A stretch of 64,000 nt of DNA, from positions 62,001 to 126,000 of the forward strand of contig NZ_CP030139.2 in NCBI RefSeq assembly GCF_003846445.2, read 5' to 3'. The translations under genes were made by a program, and so were the position numbers. This document shows positions 36,892 through 46,820 of the stretch, one piece after another. Position 1 is the first letter of the stretch, and each line of letters starts with the position of its first letter. Below the pieces are notes generated by a model that saw only the letters and a list, made by a program, of their open reading frames with translations, had not been told where the DNA came from and searched no databases. This DNA is from Synechococcus elongatus PCC 11801 (GTDB lineage: Bacteria > Cyanobacteriota > Cyanobacteriia > Synechococcales > Synechococcaceae).

Positions 36892-38430
36892 ATGGCTCAA
36901 GCCACTGTTACTACAGAAAAACTCAATAAATTTGAGAAGATAAAGCTCGAAAAAGACGGGTTAGCCGTCCGTGATCAAGTTGAGCATTTTGCTTCAATTG
37001 GCTGGGAAGCAATGGACCCCAGCGATCGCGAGCATCGGCTGAAATGGCTGGGTATTTTCTGGCGACCCGTAACGCCAGGTCGATTTATGGCTCGACTGCG
37101 AGTTCCCCATGGAATCTTGCAGAGTCGGCAATTGAATGCTTTAGCAAATTTTCTCCAACGCTATGGCGACCAAGCTAGTGTTGATATCACCACGCGGCAA
37201 AATTTACAGCTACGCGGTCTGTTATTAGAAGATACGCCGGCCTTCTTAGAGCGACTGCAATCGGTGGGTTTAACCAGCGTGCAGTCTGGTATGGATAACG
37301 TTCGAAATATCACTGGGTCACCAGTGGCCGGCTTAGATGCTGATGAGTTATTTGATACGCGATCGCTCATTCAGGATTTGCAAGACAATCTGACTGCTTT
37401 GGGTCAAGGCAACCCTGAGTTTACAAACTTGCCTCGCAAGTTTAATATTGCGATCGAAGGCGGACGGGATAATTCGATTCACGCTGAAATTAATGATTTA
37501 GCCTTTACGCCGGCTTATCACAATGGAGTGCTGGGCTTCAACGTTTGGGTTGGTGGCTTTTTCTCCTCGACCCGAGTAGCGCCAGCCATCCCACTCAATG
37601 CTTGGGTGCCTGCTGACCAAAGCGTAATTCAGCTCAGCCGTGCCATTCTCGAAGTCTTCCGCGATCACGGTTCGCGCGGCAATCGCCAGAAGACGCGCCT
37701 GATGTGGCTGATCGATGAGTGGGGAATTGATCACTTCCGCCAAGTCGTCTGCGAAGTCTATGGATCGCCCTTGTCAGAGGCTGCACCCGAGGCCATGGAC
37801 TGGGAAAAGCGCGATTTCCTCGGCGTCCACCCGCAAAAACAAACGGGCCTGAATTATGTCGGTTTGCATGTGCCGGTGGGACGCTTGAAAACGGAAGACC
37901 TCTATGAGTTGGCCCGTCTCGCCGACACCTATGGTCAAGGCGAGGTGCGACTGACAGTTGAGCAAAACGTCATCCTCACCCACATTTCCGATGCTCAACT
38001 GCCGGCGCTGCTGGCAGAACCCCTGCTGGCTCGCTTCTCGCCCCAGCCGGCGCCTCTCAGCCGAGGTACGGTCTCTTGCACCGGGTCGCAGTATTGCAAC
38101 TTCGCACTGATCGAGACCAAGCAGCGGGCGATCGCGATCGCCCAAGCACTCGAGGCTGAGCTAGATCTCCCCCGTCCAGTCCGGATTCACTGGACCGGCT
38201 GTCCCAATTCCTGCGGTCAACCCCAAGTGGCCGATATCGGTTTGATGGGTGCCAAGGTTCGCAAGGACGGCCAAGTCGTTGAGGGTGTGGACATCTTCTT
38301 GGGGGGGCAAGTCGGCCACGCAGCTCATCTCGGAGAGAAAGCTCTGACGGGCATCGCCTGTGAGGACTTACCGGATGTGTTGCGCCAACTGCTGATCGAG
38401 CGATTTGGGGCTCAGGCGCGATCGCGCTAA
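36892..38430 (+). CDS. nirA: Ferredoxin-nitrite reductase
   Basis: 512-residue siroheme enzyme that reduces nitrite to ammonium with six electrons from ferredoxin. The [4Fe-4S]-siroheme cysteines are C396 and C402 (CTGSQYC) and C437 and C441 (CPNSC). The two sulfite/nitrite reductase half-domains and ferredoxin-like repeats are present. It is the first gene of the nirA-nrtABCD-narB operon under the promoter at 36740-36830. Length matches the family. Confidence 0.97.
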   Translation: MAQATVTTEKLNKFEKIKLEKDGLAVRDQVEHFASIGWEAMDPSDREHRLKWLGIFWRPVTPGRFMARLRVPHGILQSRQLNALANFLQRYGDQASVDITTRQNLQLRGLLLEDTPAFLERLQSVGLTSVQSGMDNVRNITGSPVAGLDADELFDTRSLIQDLQDNLTALGQGNPEFTNLPRKFNIAIEGGRDNSIHAEINDLAFTPAYHNGVLGFNVWVGGFFSSTRVAPAIPLNAWVPADQSVIQLSRAILEVFRDHGSRGNRQKTRLMWLIDEWGIDHFRQVVCEVYGSPLSEAAPEAMDWEKRDFLGVHPQKQTGLNYVGLHVPVGRLKTEDLYELARLADTYGQGEVRLTVEQNVILTHISDAQLPALLAEPLLARFSPQPAPLSRGTVSCTGSQYCNFALIETKQRAIAIAQALEAELDLPRPVRIHWTGCPNSCGQPQVADIGLMGAKVRKDGQVVEGVDIFLGGQVGHAAHLGEKALTGIACEDLPDVLRQLLIERFGAQARSR

Positions 38431-38485
38431 GTCCTACTCTTCACCGTGCCTGATTCACTACCCTGTCATCTCCACTTCCAAAATC

Positions 38486-39817
38486 ATGAGTCAATTTTCT
38501 CGGCGTAAGTTCTTGCTGACCGCAGGTGGCACTGCAGCTGCTGCACTCTGGCTGAATGCCTGTGGTGGCAATAACGCTCCCACTGACACAACCGGATCGA
38601 CCTCAACGCCAGCCCCCAGTGGCGCGAGTGGCGGTGACGCACCGGAAGTGAAAGGGGTGACCTTGGGCTTTATTGCCCTGACCGACGCCGCACCCGTGAT
38701 CATTGCCCTCGAAAAAGGGATGTTCGCCAAGTACGGCCTGCCAGAAACCAAGGTGGTGAAGCAAACCTCCTGGGCCGTTACCCGCGACAACTTGGAGTTG
38801 GGTAGCGATCGCGGTGGCATTGACGGTGCTCACATCCTCAGCCCGATGCCCTACTTGCTGACTGCGGGAGCGATTACCAAATCGCAACAACCGTTGCCGA
38901 TGTATATTTTGGCGCGGCTGAATACCCAAGGACAGGCATTCTCACTGTCCAATGAGTTCTTGGCTGAAAAGGTTCAGCTGAAAGATCCCAAGATCAAGGA
39001 AATTGCGGATCAGAAAAAGGCATCTGGAAAACTGCTGAAGGCTGCGGTCACCTTCCCTGGCGGTAACCATGACCTCTGGATGCGCTACTGGTTGGCTGCC
39101 AATGGTGTGGACCCCACAACAGAAGCAGATATTGTGGTCATTCCGCCGCCACAAATGGTCGCCAACATGCAGACTGGCACGATGGATGCCTTCTGCGTCG
39201 GTGAGCCGTGGAATGCGCGCTTAGTGAATAAAAAACTAGGCTATACCGCAGCCGTAACGGGTGAATTCTGGAAGTTCCACCCTGAAAAAGCGCTAACAGT
39301 TCGCGCGGATTGGGCTGACAAAAATCCGAAAGCGGCGATGGCATTGCTCAAAGCAGTTCAAGAGGCACAGATTTGGTGCGAAGATCCCGCTAATCTGGAC
39401 GAGCTTTGCAAAATTACTGCTCAGGATAAGTACTTCAAAACCAGTATCGAAGACATCAAACCCCGTCTCCAAGGCGACATCGACTATGGCGATGGCCGTG
39501 TGGTTAAAAACTCTGACCTACGGATGCGTTTCTGGAGTGAAAATGCTTCCTTCCCCTACAAGAGTCATGACCTTTGGTTCTTGACGGAGGACATTCGCTG
39601 GGGCTATCTGCCAGCTTCAACCGATACGAAAGCTCTGGTTGACAAAGTCAATCGCAGCGATCTGTGGCGCGAAGCAGCAAAAGCGATTGGTCGCGAACAG
39701 GATATTCCTGCTAGTGATTCGCGCGGGGTAGAGACATTCTTCGATGGCGTCACCTTTGACCCCGAAAACCCCAAAGCCTATCTCGACGGCCTCAAATTTA
39801 AAGCCATCAAAGCCTAA
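38486..39817 (+). CDS. nrtA: Nitrate/nitrite ABC transporter substrate-binding lipoprotein
   Basis: 443-residue binding protein. A twin-arginine-type signal (SRRKFLLTAGGTAAAALWLNA) ends at the lipid-attachment C26, followed by a Gly/Thr/Ser/Pro linker and a two-lobe binding domain starting VTLGFIALTDAAPVIIALEK. It captures nitrate and nitrite in the periplasm. The ATG at 38486 gives this signal; the longer frame does not. A strong palindrome follows the gene. Confidence 0.96.
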   Translation: MSQFSRRKFLLTAGGTAAAALWLNACGGNNAPTDTTGSTSTPAPSGASGGDAPEVKGVTLGFIALTDAAPVIIALEKGMFAKYGLPETKVVKQTSWAVTRDNLELGSDRGGIDGAHILSPMPYLLTAGAITKSQQPLPMYILARLNTQGQAFSLSNEFLAEKVQLKDPKIKEIADQKKASGKLLKAAVTFPGGNHDLWMRYWLAANGVDPTTEADIVVIPPPQMVANMQTGTMDAFCVGEPWNARLVNKKLGYTAAVTGEFWKFHPEKALTVRADWADKNPKAAMALLKAVQEAQIWCEDPANLDELCKITAQDKYFKTSIEDIKPRLQGDIDYGDGRVVKNSDLRMRFWSENASFPYKSHDLWFLTEDIRWGYLPASTDTKALVDKVNRSDLWREAAKAIGREQDIPASDSRGVETFFDGVTFDPENPKAYLDGLKFKAIKA

Positions 39818-39831
39818 GTCATCTTGTTCAC

Positions 39832-39855
39832 GCCTGCGATCGCGCGATCGCAGGC
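39832..39855 (+). repeat. 24-bp perfect palindrome (two abutting HIP1 sites) between nrtA and nrtB
   Basis: GCCTGCGATCGC is followed directly by GCGATCGCAGGC, a perfect inverted repeat with no spacer, containing two HIP1 octamers (39836-39843, 39844-39851). As RNA it forms a GC-rich hairpin 14 bases after the nrtA stop. It may protect nrtA mRNA or reduce read-through to nrtB. Confidence 0.85.
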
Positions 39856-39874
39856 ATTCTCACCGTTTTCTGTC

Positions 39875-40714
39875 ATGACTACCGCACTCCGCCCTCCCAG
39901 TTCACTTCGTCGCTCGGCTTGGGCTAGCAATCCTAAGCTCAAGCCCTTCCTGCCCTACGTCATCTGCCTGCCGATCTTCTTAGCCATCTGGCAAGTGATT
40001 TCAGCCATCCTTGGGGAATCCCGTTTGCCTGGCCCCATCAACGTGGTGGCCAACACCTGGATGCCCTACATTGCGGAGCCCTTCTTTGATAACGGTGGTA
40101 CCAGCAAGGGTCTGGGTCTACAAATTCTGATCTCCCTACAACGGGTTGCGATCGGCTACCTTTTGGCTGCGTTCACCGGCATTTTGATCGGTGGCATTTT
40201 GGGTATGAGCAAGTTTCTTGGCAAAGGGCTTGATCCGGTTATTCAAGTTCTGCGAACGGTGCCCCCGCTGGCTTGGTTCCCCATCTCCTTGATGGTGTTC
40301 CAAGATGCCAACACTTCAGCAATCTTCGTGATTTTCATTACGGCAATTTGGCCAATTATCATCAATACGGCGGTTGGAATTAACCAAATTCCGGATGACT
40401 ATAACAACGTTGCTCGCGTTCTCAAACTCAGCAAGAAGGACTACATCCTCAATATTTTGATTCCTTCAACTGTTCCTTATGTCTTTGCTGGCTTACGAAT
40501 TGCAGTGGGCCTCGCTTGGTTAGCGATCGTGGCTGCTGAAATGCTCAAAGCTGACGGTGGAATTGGCTACTTTATTTGGGATTCCTACAACGCTGGCGGG
40601 GATGGGAGTTCGAGTCAAATTATTCTGGCGATTTTCTATGTCGGTCTCGTCGGTCTGAGCCTCGATCGCCTTGTGGCTTGGATTGGTCGTCGTGTCAGTC
40701 CTGTCAGCCGCTAG
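39875..40714 (+). CDS. nrtB: Nitrate/nitrite ABC transporter permease
   Basis: 279-residue membrane permease with about six helices and the ABC permease EAA-type loop near NNVARVLKLSKKDYILNILIPSTVPYVF. It forms the channel with the NrtC and NrtD ATPases. The ATG at 39875 was chosen as the longer frame begins inside the nrtA-nrtB palindrome. Confidence 0.95.
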   Translation: MTTALRPPSSLRRSAWASNPKLKPFLPYVICLPIFLAIWQVISAILGESRLPGPINVVANTWMPYIAEPFFDNGGTSKGLGLQILISLQRVAIGYLLAAFTGILIGGILGMSKFLGKGLDPVIQVLRTVPPLAWFPISLMVFQDANTSAIFVIFITAIWPIIINTAVGINQIPDDYNNVARVLKLSKKDYILNILIPSTVPYVFAGLRIAVGLAWLAIVAAEMLKADGGIGYFIWDSYNAGGDGSSSQIILAIFYVGLVGLSLDRLVAWIGRRVSPVSR

Positions 40715-40728
40715 GGAGTCTCATCGTC

Positions 40729-42714
40729 ATGTCTGTTTTCTTAGCGGTTGACCACGTTCATCAGGTTTTTAACCTGCCCGGTGGCGGTCAGTACATTGCC
40801 CTCAAAGATGTCAGTCTGAATATCCGCCCCGGCGAATTTATCTCTTTAATTGGCCACTCCGGCTGTGGTAAATCCACTCTTCTCAACTTAATTGCAGGGC
40901 TCACGCAACCCAGCAGCGGCGGCATCATCCTTGAAGGTCGGCAAGTGACGGAACCCGGCCCCGATCGCATGGTGGTGTTCCAAAACTATTCGCTGCTGCC
41001 CTGGCGAACCGTGCGTCAAAACATTGCTCTAGCGGTGGATAGCGTCCTTCGCGATCGCAACCGCACGGAACGTCGCACGATCGTTGAAGAAACCATCGAC
41101 TTGGTGGGACTGCGAGCAGCCGCAGACAAGTACCCGCACGAGATTTCGGGCGGCATGAAACAGCGGGTTGCGATCGCTCGGGGCTTGGCGATTCGTCCCA
41201 AACTGCTGCTGTTGGATGAACCCTTCGGCGCTCTAGATGCTCTGACTCGCGGCAACCTGCAAGAACAGCTGATGCGGATTTGCCAAGAGTCGGGCGTGAC
41301 CGCCGTGATGGTCACCCACGATGTCGATGAAGCACTCCTGCTTTCCGATCGCGTGGTGATGCTGACCAATGGACCGGCAGCGCAAATCGGCCAGATTCTT
41401 GAAGTTGATTTTCCGCGTCCCCGGCAGCGGCTGGAGATGATGGAAACACCGCACTACTACGAGCTGCGGAACGAGTTGATCAACTTCCTGCAGCAACAAC
41501 GGCGGGCGAAACGGCGATCCAAAGCAGTGCCGACATCTGTACCTGCCGTGGCCACAGCTTCGCGGCAGCAAACAGTGCGACTCGGCTTTTTGCCAGGCAA
41601 TGACTGTGCTCCCCTAGCGATCGCGAAAGAATTGGGCTTGTTCCAAGACGTGGGTCTGGAAGTTGAGCTGCAATCCTTCCTGACTTGGGAATCGCTGGAA
41701 GATAGCCTTCGCCTTGGGCAATTGAACGGTGCTTTGATGATGGCATCGCAACCGCTGGCGATGACCATGGGTTTGGGCGGTCACCGTCCACTGCCGATTG
41801 CCACGCCGCTGACAGTCAGCCGCAATGGTGGCGCGATCGCCTTTAGCCGTCGCTACTTGGAAGCAGGCGTGCGCAGCCTTGAGGATCTGCGGGACTTCCT
41901 CGCTGAGCATCCCCAGCGCTTGCGCTTGGCTATTCCTGATGCGATCGCGATGCCCGCCCTGCTCCTGCGCTATTGGTTAGCCAGTATCGGCTTGGATCCC
42001 GATCGGGATGTCGAGCTGGTGGTGATGTCGCCCTACGAGATGGTGGAGGCGCTTAAGGCTGAGGAAATCGATGGCTTTGCCGCTGGCGAAATGCGCATCG
42101 CCTTGGCAGTGCAAACTGGTTCAGCCTACGTGCTCGCCACGGATTTAGATATTTGGGCAGGGCACCCAGAAAAAGTGCTGGGCTTGCCCGAAGCGTGGCT
42201 ACAAGCTAATCCTGAAGCAGCGATCGCCCTTTGCGCTGCGCTGCTCAAGGCCGGGGAAATCTGTGATGATCCGCGTCAGCGCGATCGCATCGTCGAAGTG
42301 CTGCAACGCCCGCAATATCTCGGCTCTGCAGCTGGAGCTGTGCTGAAGCGCTATTTCGACTTTGGTCTGGGTGGTGAACCCACACAAATCCTGCGCTTCA
42401 ACCAATTCCATGTCGATCAGGCCAACTACCCCAATCCGCTGGAAGGCACTTGGTTGCTCACGCAGCTCTGCCGCTGGGGACTGACGCCACTGCCCAAGAA
42501 CCGGCAAGAACTGCTCGATCGCGTCTATCGCCGCGACATCTATGAGGCTGCGATCGCCTCAGTCGGTTTCCCACTGATCGCACCCAGCCAGCGGACCTTC
42601 GAGCTGTTTGATGCGGTGCCCTTCAACCCCGATCGTCCCCTGCAGTACCTCGAACAATTCGAGATCAAAGCGCCGATTCAAGTCGCTCCCATTCCGCTTG
42701 CCACTTCTGCCTAG
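40729..42714 (+). CDS. nrtC: Nitrate transporter ATPase NrtC with fused NrtA-like domain
   Basis: 661-residue fusion. Residues 1-260 form an ABC ATPase (Walker A GHSGCGKST, signature ISGGMKQR, Walker B LLLLDEPFGALD), followed by a linker rich in Arg and Gln/Thr. From about residue 285 a NrtA-like substrate-binding domain begins (VRLGFLPGNDCAPLAIAKEL) without a signal peptide, so it is cytoplasmic. In S. elongatus this domain mediates ammonium inhibition of transport. It starts 14 bases after nrtB. Confidence 0.96.
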   Translation: MSVFLAVDHVHQVFNLPGGGQYIALKDVSLNIRPGEFISLIGHSGCGKSTLLNLIAGLTQPSSGGIILEGRQVTEPGPDRMVVFQNYSLLPWRTVRQNIALAVDSVLRDRNRTERRTIVEETIDLVGLRAAADKYPHEISGGMKQRVAIARGLAIRPKLLLLDEPFGALDALTRGNLQEQLMRICQESGVTAVMVTHDVDEALLLSDRVVMLTNGPAAQIGQILEVDFPRPRQRLEMMETPHYYELRNELINFLQQQRRAKRRSKAVPTSVPAVATASRQQTVRLGFLPGNDCAPLAIAKELGLFQDVGLEVELQSFLTWESLEDSLRLGQLNGALMMASQPLAMTMGLGGHRPLPIATPLTVSRNGGAIAFSRRYLEAGVRSLEDLRDFLAEHPQRLRLAIPDAIAMPALLLRYWLASIGLDPDRDVELVVMSPYEMVEALKAEEIDGFAAGEMRIALAVQTGSAYVLATDLDIWAGHPEKVLGLPEAWLQANPEAAIALCAALLKAGEICDDPRQRDRIVEVLQRPQYLGSAAGAVLKRYFDFGLGGEPTQILRFNQFHVDQANYPNPLEGTWLLTQLCRWGLTPLPKNRQELLDRVYRRDIYEAAIASVGFPLIAPSQRTFELFDAVPFNPDRPLQYLEQFEIKAPIQVAPIPLATSA

Positions 42715-42723
42715 GTCTTGACC

Positions 42724-43548
42724 ATGACTGCCATCCTTCCCCCCACGGCCTCGAAAGTGAAAACGGGTTTTCTGCATTTCGATTGCGTTGGCAAAACTTT
42801 CCCCACGCCCCGCGGTCCCTACGTTGCAATCGAGGACATCAATCTCTCCGTGGAACAGGGAGAGTTTATCTGTGTGATCGGCCACTCGGGCTGCGGCAAA
42901 TCAACGCTGCTCAATCTGGTGTCTGGCTTCTCGCATCCCACCAGCGGCGGGGTCTATTTGGATGGAAAGCCAATTCAGGAACCCGGCCCCGATCGCATGG
43001 TGGTGTTTCAAAACTATTCGCTCTTGCCCTGGAAGAGTGCTCGCGAAAATGTGGCGCTGGCGGTTAAAGCAGCGCGGCCCCACCTCAGCCCCAACGAGCA
43101 ACGCCAAGTTGTTGATCATCACCTTGAGCTCGTGGGGTTGATGGAGGCACAGCATAAGCGACCCGATCAGCTTTCGGGTGGTATGAAACAGCGAGTGGCG
43201 ATCGCCCGGGCGCTCTCGATTCGGCCTGAAGTGCTGATTCTGGACGAACCCTTTGGTGCCCTTGACCAAATCACCAAGGAAGAACTGCAAGAAGAGTTGC
43301 TCAATATCTGGGAGGAGACGCGCCCAACGGTGCTGATGATCACCCACGACATCGACGAAGCACTGTTCTTAGCTGATCGCGTCGTGATGATGACCAACGG
43401 TCCTGCTGCCACGATTGGTGAAGTGCTGGAGATTCCCTTCGATCGCCCCCGCGATCGTGAAGCGGTGGTGGAAGACTCGCGCTACGCCCAATTGCGTACC
43501 GAAGCCCTCGATTTCCTCTATCGACGCTTTGCTCACGACGACGATTAA
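42724..43548 (+). CDS. nrtD: Nitrate transporter ATPase NrtD
   Basis: 274-residue ABC ATPase without the sensor domain. Walker A GHSGCGKST, signature LSGGMKQR, Walker B VLILDEPFGALD and switch MITHDIDEA are present. It pairs with NrtC to power uptake. The ATG at 42724 follows the nrtC stop by nine bases. Confidence 0.96.
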   Translation: MTAILPPTASKVKTGFLHFDCVGKTFPTPRGPYVAIEDINLSVEQGEFICVIGHSGCGKSTLLNLVSGFSHPTSGGVYLDGKPIQEPGPDRMVVFQNYSLLPWKSARENVALAVKAARPHLSPNEQRQVVDHHLELVGLMEAQHKRPDQLSGGMKQRVAIARALSIRPEVLILDEPFGALDQITKEELQEELLNIWEETRPTVLMITHDIDEALFLADRVVMMTNGPAATIGEVLEIPFDRPRDREAVVEDSRYAQLRTEALDFLYRRFAHDDD

Positions 43549-43573
43549 TCCCTCCTCTTGCTGCTCGTCAGCG

Positions 43574-43633
43574 CAGGGAAATCCCTGAGGGGGTTATCCA
43601 TCCCAGCATCCCTTCTCTTACACAGGAGAAGGG
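43574..43633 (+). repeat. Two hairpins between nrtD and narB
   Basis: CAGGGA/TCCCTG (43574-43579, 43582-43587, a two-base loop) and CCCTTCTC/GAGAAGGG (43610-43617, 43626-43633). Neither is followed by a T run, so full termination is unlikely; they may mark an mRNA processing or attenuation point before narB. Confidence 0.6.
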
Positions 43634-43733
43634 ACCTCAATCTCGCTTTCAAGCGCTCTTCAGCCGTTGAAGGAGAGGAGTGGAAGGCGAGGGCAATTTT
43701 AGTACCCAATTTCTGCCGGCCATCACGCGACTC

Positions 43734-45914
43734 ATGACCGACCCTGCGAAAACCTTGTGCCCTTATTGCGGTGTCGGTTGTGGTCTCGAAGCCGTTCCTC
43801 CCGCCCAACCCGGTCGAGCAACCGTGCGCGATCGCGAGGGCACACCAGTCTGGCAAATTCGGGGCGATCGCCAGCATCCCTCTAGTCAGGGCATGGTCTG
43901 CGTCAAAGGCGCAACAGTCGCGGAATCCGTCAGCAAGGATCGGCTGAAATATCCAATGTTTCGAGCCAGTCTCGACGATCCGTTTACGGAAATTGGCTGG
44001 GACGAAGCCCTCGATCGCCTCTGCGATCGCATCCAGCAGGTACAAGCCGACTACGGCAAAGACGGCATCTGCTTCTACGGCTCTGGCCAGTTTCAAACCG
44101 AGGACTACTACATCGCCCAAAAGCTGGTAAAAGGCTGTTTGGGCACCAACAATTTCGACACCAACTCTCGCCTCTGCATGTCCTCGGCAGTGTCGGCCTA
44201 TAGCCTCAGCCTTGGCAGTGATGGCCCACCAGCTTGCTACGAGGACTTGGATCTAGCAGACTGCTTGCTGATTGTCGGCAGCAACACGGCAGAATGCCAC
44301 CCGATTCTGTTTAACCGCTATCGCAAGCGCCATAAACAGGGCGGCACCAACCTGATCGTTGTTGATCCGCGTCGTACGCCCACCGCTGAAGTCGCCGATC
44401 TCCACCTTGCTCTCAAGCCTGGCAGCGACGTTGCTTTACTCAACGGTTTGGGCTGGCTGCTGCATCAGATGGGCTACGTCAAAAAAGACTTCATTGCTAA
44501 CCAGACCGAGGGTTTTGAGGACTGGCTGGCCATCATTCAGGATTACCCGCCTCAGCGTACGGCAGAACTCACAGGACTAGAAATTGCCGATCTCGTCCGA
44601 GCCGCCGACCTGATTGCTTCGGCGCAGCGCTGGCTCTCGCTTTGGTCGATGGGTGTCAATCAATCGATTCAGGGCACAGCCAAAGCAACGAGCCTGATCA
44701 ACTTGCATCTGCTGACGCGGCAGATTGGTCTACCGGGCTGTGGCCCTTTTTCCTTGACGGGGCAGCCCAATGCCATGGGCGGCCGCGAAACTGGCGGACT
44801 GGCGCACCTGTTGCCGGGCTATCGCAAGGTGATTGATCCTAAACATCGTGCCGATGTGGAAGCGATTTGGGGACTGCCTGCTGGCAGCATTGCCGCTCAA
44901 CCTGGCCGCACCGCTTGGCAAATGATCGAAGGACTGGAGCAAGGTGCCGTTGGTTTACTCTGGGTGGCTGCTACGAATCCAGCGGTGAGTCTGCCGGATG
45001 TGAAACGGGCTCAAGCTGCCATGAAGCGATCGCCCTTCACTGTTCTCCAAGACGCTTACCATCCCACCGAAACCACCACCTACGCGCATCTCCTTTTACC
45101 TGCTGCCCAGTGGAGCGAGAAAACGGGCACGATGACCAATTCTGAACGGCGCGTCACGCTTTGCCAAGCCTTTCGGCAGCCACCGGGGGCAGCACGAGCT
45201 GACTGGCAGATTTTCGCAGAAGTCGGACGGCGCTTGGGTTTCCATTTCGACTACGCTGATTCTGCTGCCGTGTTTGCAGAATATGTGCAGGTGACGGCTG
45301 GCCGAGTCTGTGATCTCAGTGGTCTGAGTCATGAACTGTTAGCCAAGGCTGGCCCACAACAGTGGCCCTTCCCAGCAGGCGCAGAACCGACAACCGAGAG
45401 TAAGCGGCTCTACACCAACCATCGCTTTGCCTATGCCGATGGTCGAGCCCGCTTCCAGCCATTCCATCACCTTGGGGTGGCAGAACCGCCTGACGTCCGC
45501 TACCCACTTGTGCTGACGGTGGGACGACTCTACGGCCATTGGCATACCCAAACCCGCACGGGTCGGATCGACAAGATCCAGAAGTTGCACCCTGGCGCAT
45601 TTGTTGAAATTCATCCCCGCGATGCCGATCGCTACAAGATCAGCGAGGGACAACCGGTGTTGATTCGATCGCGGCGTGGCGAAGGCTGTTTCCCCGCCAA
45701 AGTAACGACAGCGATTTCGCCGGGAGTCCTGTTCGTGCCGATGCACTGGGGGGCGCTCTGGGGCGATCGTACCGAGGCCAATGCCCTCACTCATCCTGCG
45801 GCTTGTCCCATTTCTGGCGAACCGGAACTGAAAGCCTGCGCCGTGCAAATTGAAGCGCTGCCCGCCGCGATCGCTGACCACAAAACCGCGATCGCAGAAC
45901 TGGTTCCTTCCTAA
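43734..45914 (+). CDS. narB: Ferredoxin-nitrate reductase, molybdopterin type
   Basis: 726-residue assimilatory nitrate reductase that converts nitrate to nitrite with electrons from ferredoxin. An N-terminal [4Fe-4S] site CPYCGVGC (residues 9-16) and a fourth Cys in GMVCVKGA precede a bis-MGD molybdopterin domain ([51 protein letters not shown]) and a C-terminal dinucleotide-binding domain. The ATG at 43734 is used; a GTG at 43680 would add 18 residues. Last gene of the nitrate operon. Confidence 0.96.
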   Translation: MTDPAKTLCPYCGVGCGLEAVPPAQPGRATVRDREGTPVWQIRGDRQHPSSQGMVCVKGATVAESVSKDRLKYPMFRASLDDPFTEIGWDEALDRLCDRIQQVQADYGKDGICFYGSGQFQTEDYYIAQKLVKGCLGTNNFDTNSRLCMSSAVSAYSLSLGSDGPPACYEDLDLADCLLIVGSNTAECHPILFNRYRKRHKQGGTNLIVVDPRRTPTAEVADLHLALKPGSDVALLNGLGWLLHQMGYVKKDFIANQTEGFEDWLAIIQDYPPQRTAELTGLEIADLVRAADLIASAQRWLSLWSMGVNQSIQGTAKATSLINLHLLTRQIGLPGCGPFSLTGQPNAMGGRETGGLAHLLPGYRKVIDPKHRADVEAIWGLPAGSIAAQPGRTAWQMIEGLEQGAVGLLWVAATNPAVSLPDVKRAQAAMKRSPFTVLQDAYHPTETTTYAHLLLPAAQWSEKTGTMTNSERRVTLCQAFRQPPGAARADWQIFAEVGRRLGFHFDYADSAAVFAEYVQVTAGRVCDLSGLSHELLAKAGPQQWPFPAGAEPTTESKRLYTNHRFAYADGRARFQPFHHLGVAEPPDVRYPLVLTVGRLYGHWHTQTRTGRIDKIQKLHPGAFVEIHPRDADRYKISEGQPVLIRSRRGEGCFPAKVTTAISPGVLFVPMHWGALWGDRTEANALTHPAACPISGEPELKACAVQIEALPAAIADHKTAIAELVPS

Positions 45915-46134
45915 GACGGGGAATGCAGTAGGAATCGTGACGACTTTGCTGATCACGAGGGTGCCGTAGACCTGCGATCGCTCAGAACAACCGCCACTCC
46001 AACCGTTGCGCTTTTCAAGGAAATAATCTCTGCTAATGTGAATAAAAATAAAGTTCCTTAAAAGGCGTCTGCTTCCCTTGGTTGTTACGTCCCGTCCAAC
46101 CGCCGATACCCTTGTCCGGCTGCTGTCACGGGAC

Positions 46135-46803
46135 ATGGCTCTTAGTACGCCACGCCCCTGGGTCAAATTGTGGGCAGCCGCCTTTCTGGTCTCCGTACCA
46201 GTTTTTGTCCAAGCCCCTTTGGTGCGGCTCTGTCCAGAGGCGAGTCTGCTAATCAGCCTGATTTGGTTTGCGATCGCTGGTTTGTTGCAGCGTCAACCGC
46301 GCTGGCAGAGTTGGGGCGATCTTCTCCAAGGCTTTGCGTGGAGCTGGTTGGCTGGCTCAATCTATTGGGGTTGGTTGCGTTGGGAACCCTACCTCCATCT
46401 GCCAGTCGAAGCGATCGCCCTTCCTTTGGTCATTGTGGGGCTGCGACGCCAGCAAGGTCTGGTTGGCCATGGTTTTTACTTGGGCTCCTTGATCGGCACT
46501 GCGGTCACCGACGGTTACTTCTACTGGATTGGTGCCGTTCCCTTCTGGCGAGAAATTGCCCGCAGTAGTCCCACTGAAGCGTTGCCACTCGCGCAGCAGG
46601 CGATCGCCTGTCTCCAATCACCGACTGCTTTGGTGGGGGCGATCGTGCTCATTCCCTTGCTCTGTGGGGCAGGTGTCTGGGCATTGCGTCAGCCCCGTCC
46701 TGCCCACTGGGCGTTTGCGGGTGCCGTGCTCGGAACGCTACTAGTTGATGCCTTGTTTGGCTTGGTTGCTGTAAGCGATCGCTTGAGTTTAACTCAGTTG
46801 TGA
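46135..46803 (+). CDS. DUF3120-family membrane protein
   Basis: 222-residue hydrophobic protein with about six helices. Residues 10-35 (KLWAAAFLVSVPVFVQAPLVRLCPEASL) carry the pattern of the cyanobacterial DUF3120 family. Function unknown. The ATG at 46135 is used in place of a TTG 19 codons earlier. It follows narB by about 220 bases with an AT-rich region between, so it probably has its own promoter. Confidence 0.7.
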   Translation: MALSTPRPWVKLWAAAFLVSVPVFVQAPLVRLCPEASLLISLIWFAIAGLLQRQPRWQSWGDLLQGFAWSWLAGSIYWGWLRWEPYLHLPVEAIALPLVIVGLRRQQGLVGHGFYLGSLIGTAVTDGYFYWIGAVPFWREIARSSPTEALPLAQQAIACLQSPTALVGAIVLIPLLCGAGVWALRQPRPAHWAFAGAVLGTLLVDALFGLVAVSDRLSLTQL

Positions 46804-46820
46804 AGCGAAGCGCGACGAGT

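Noticed and set aside
45339-46166. 275-residue minus-strand frame over the narB 3' end
   Set aside because: Mostly antisense to narB and Arg/Gly-rich, with no recognisable domain.
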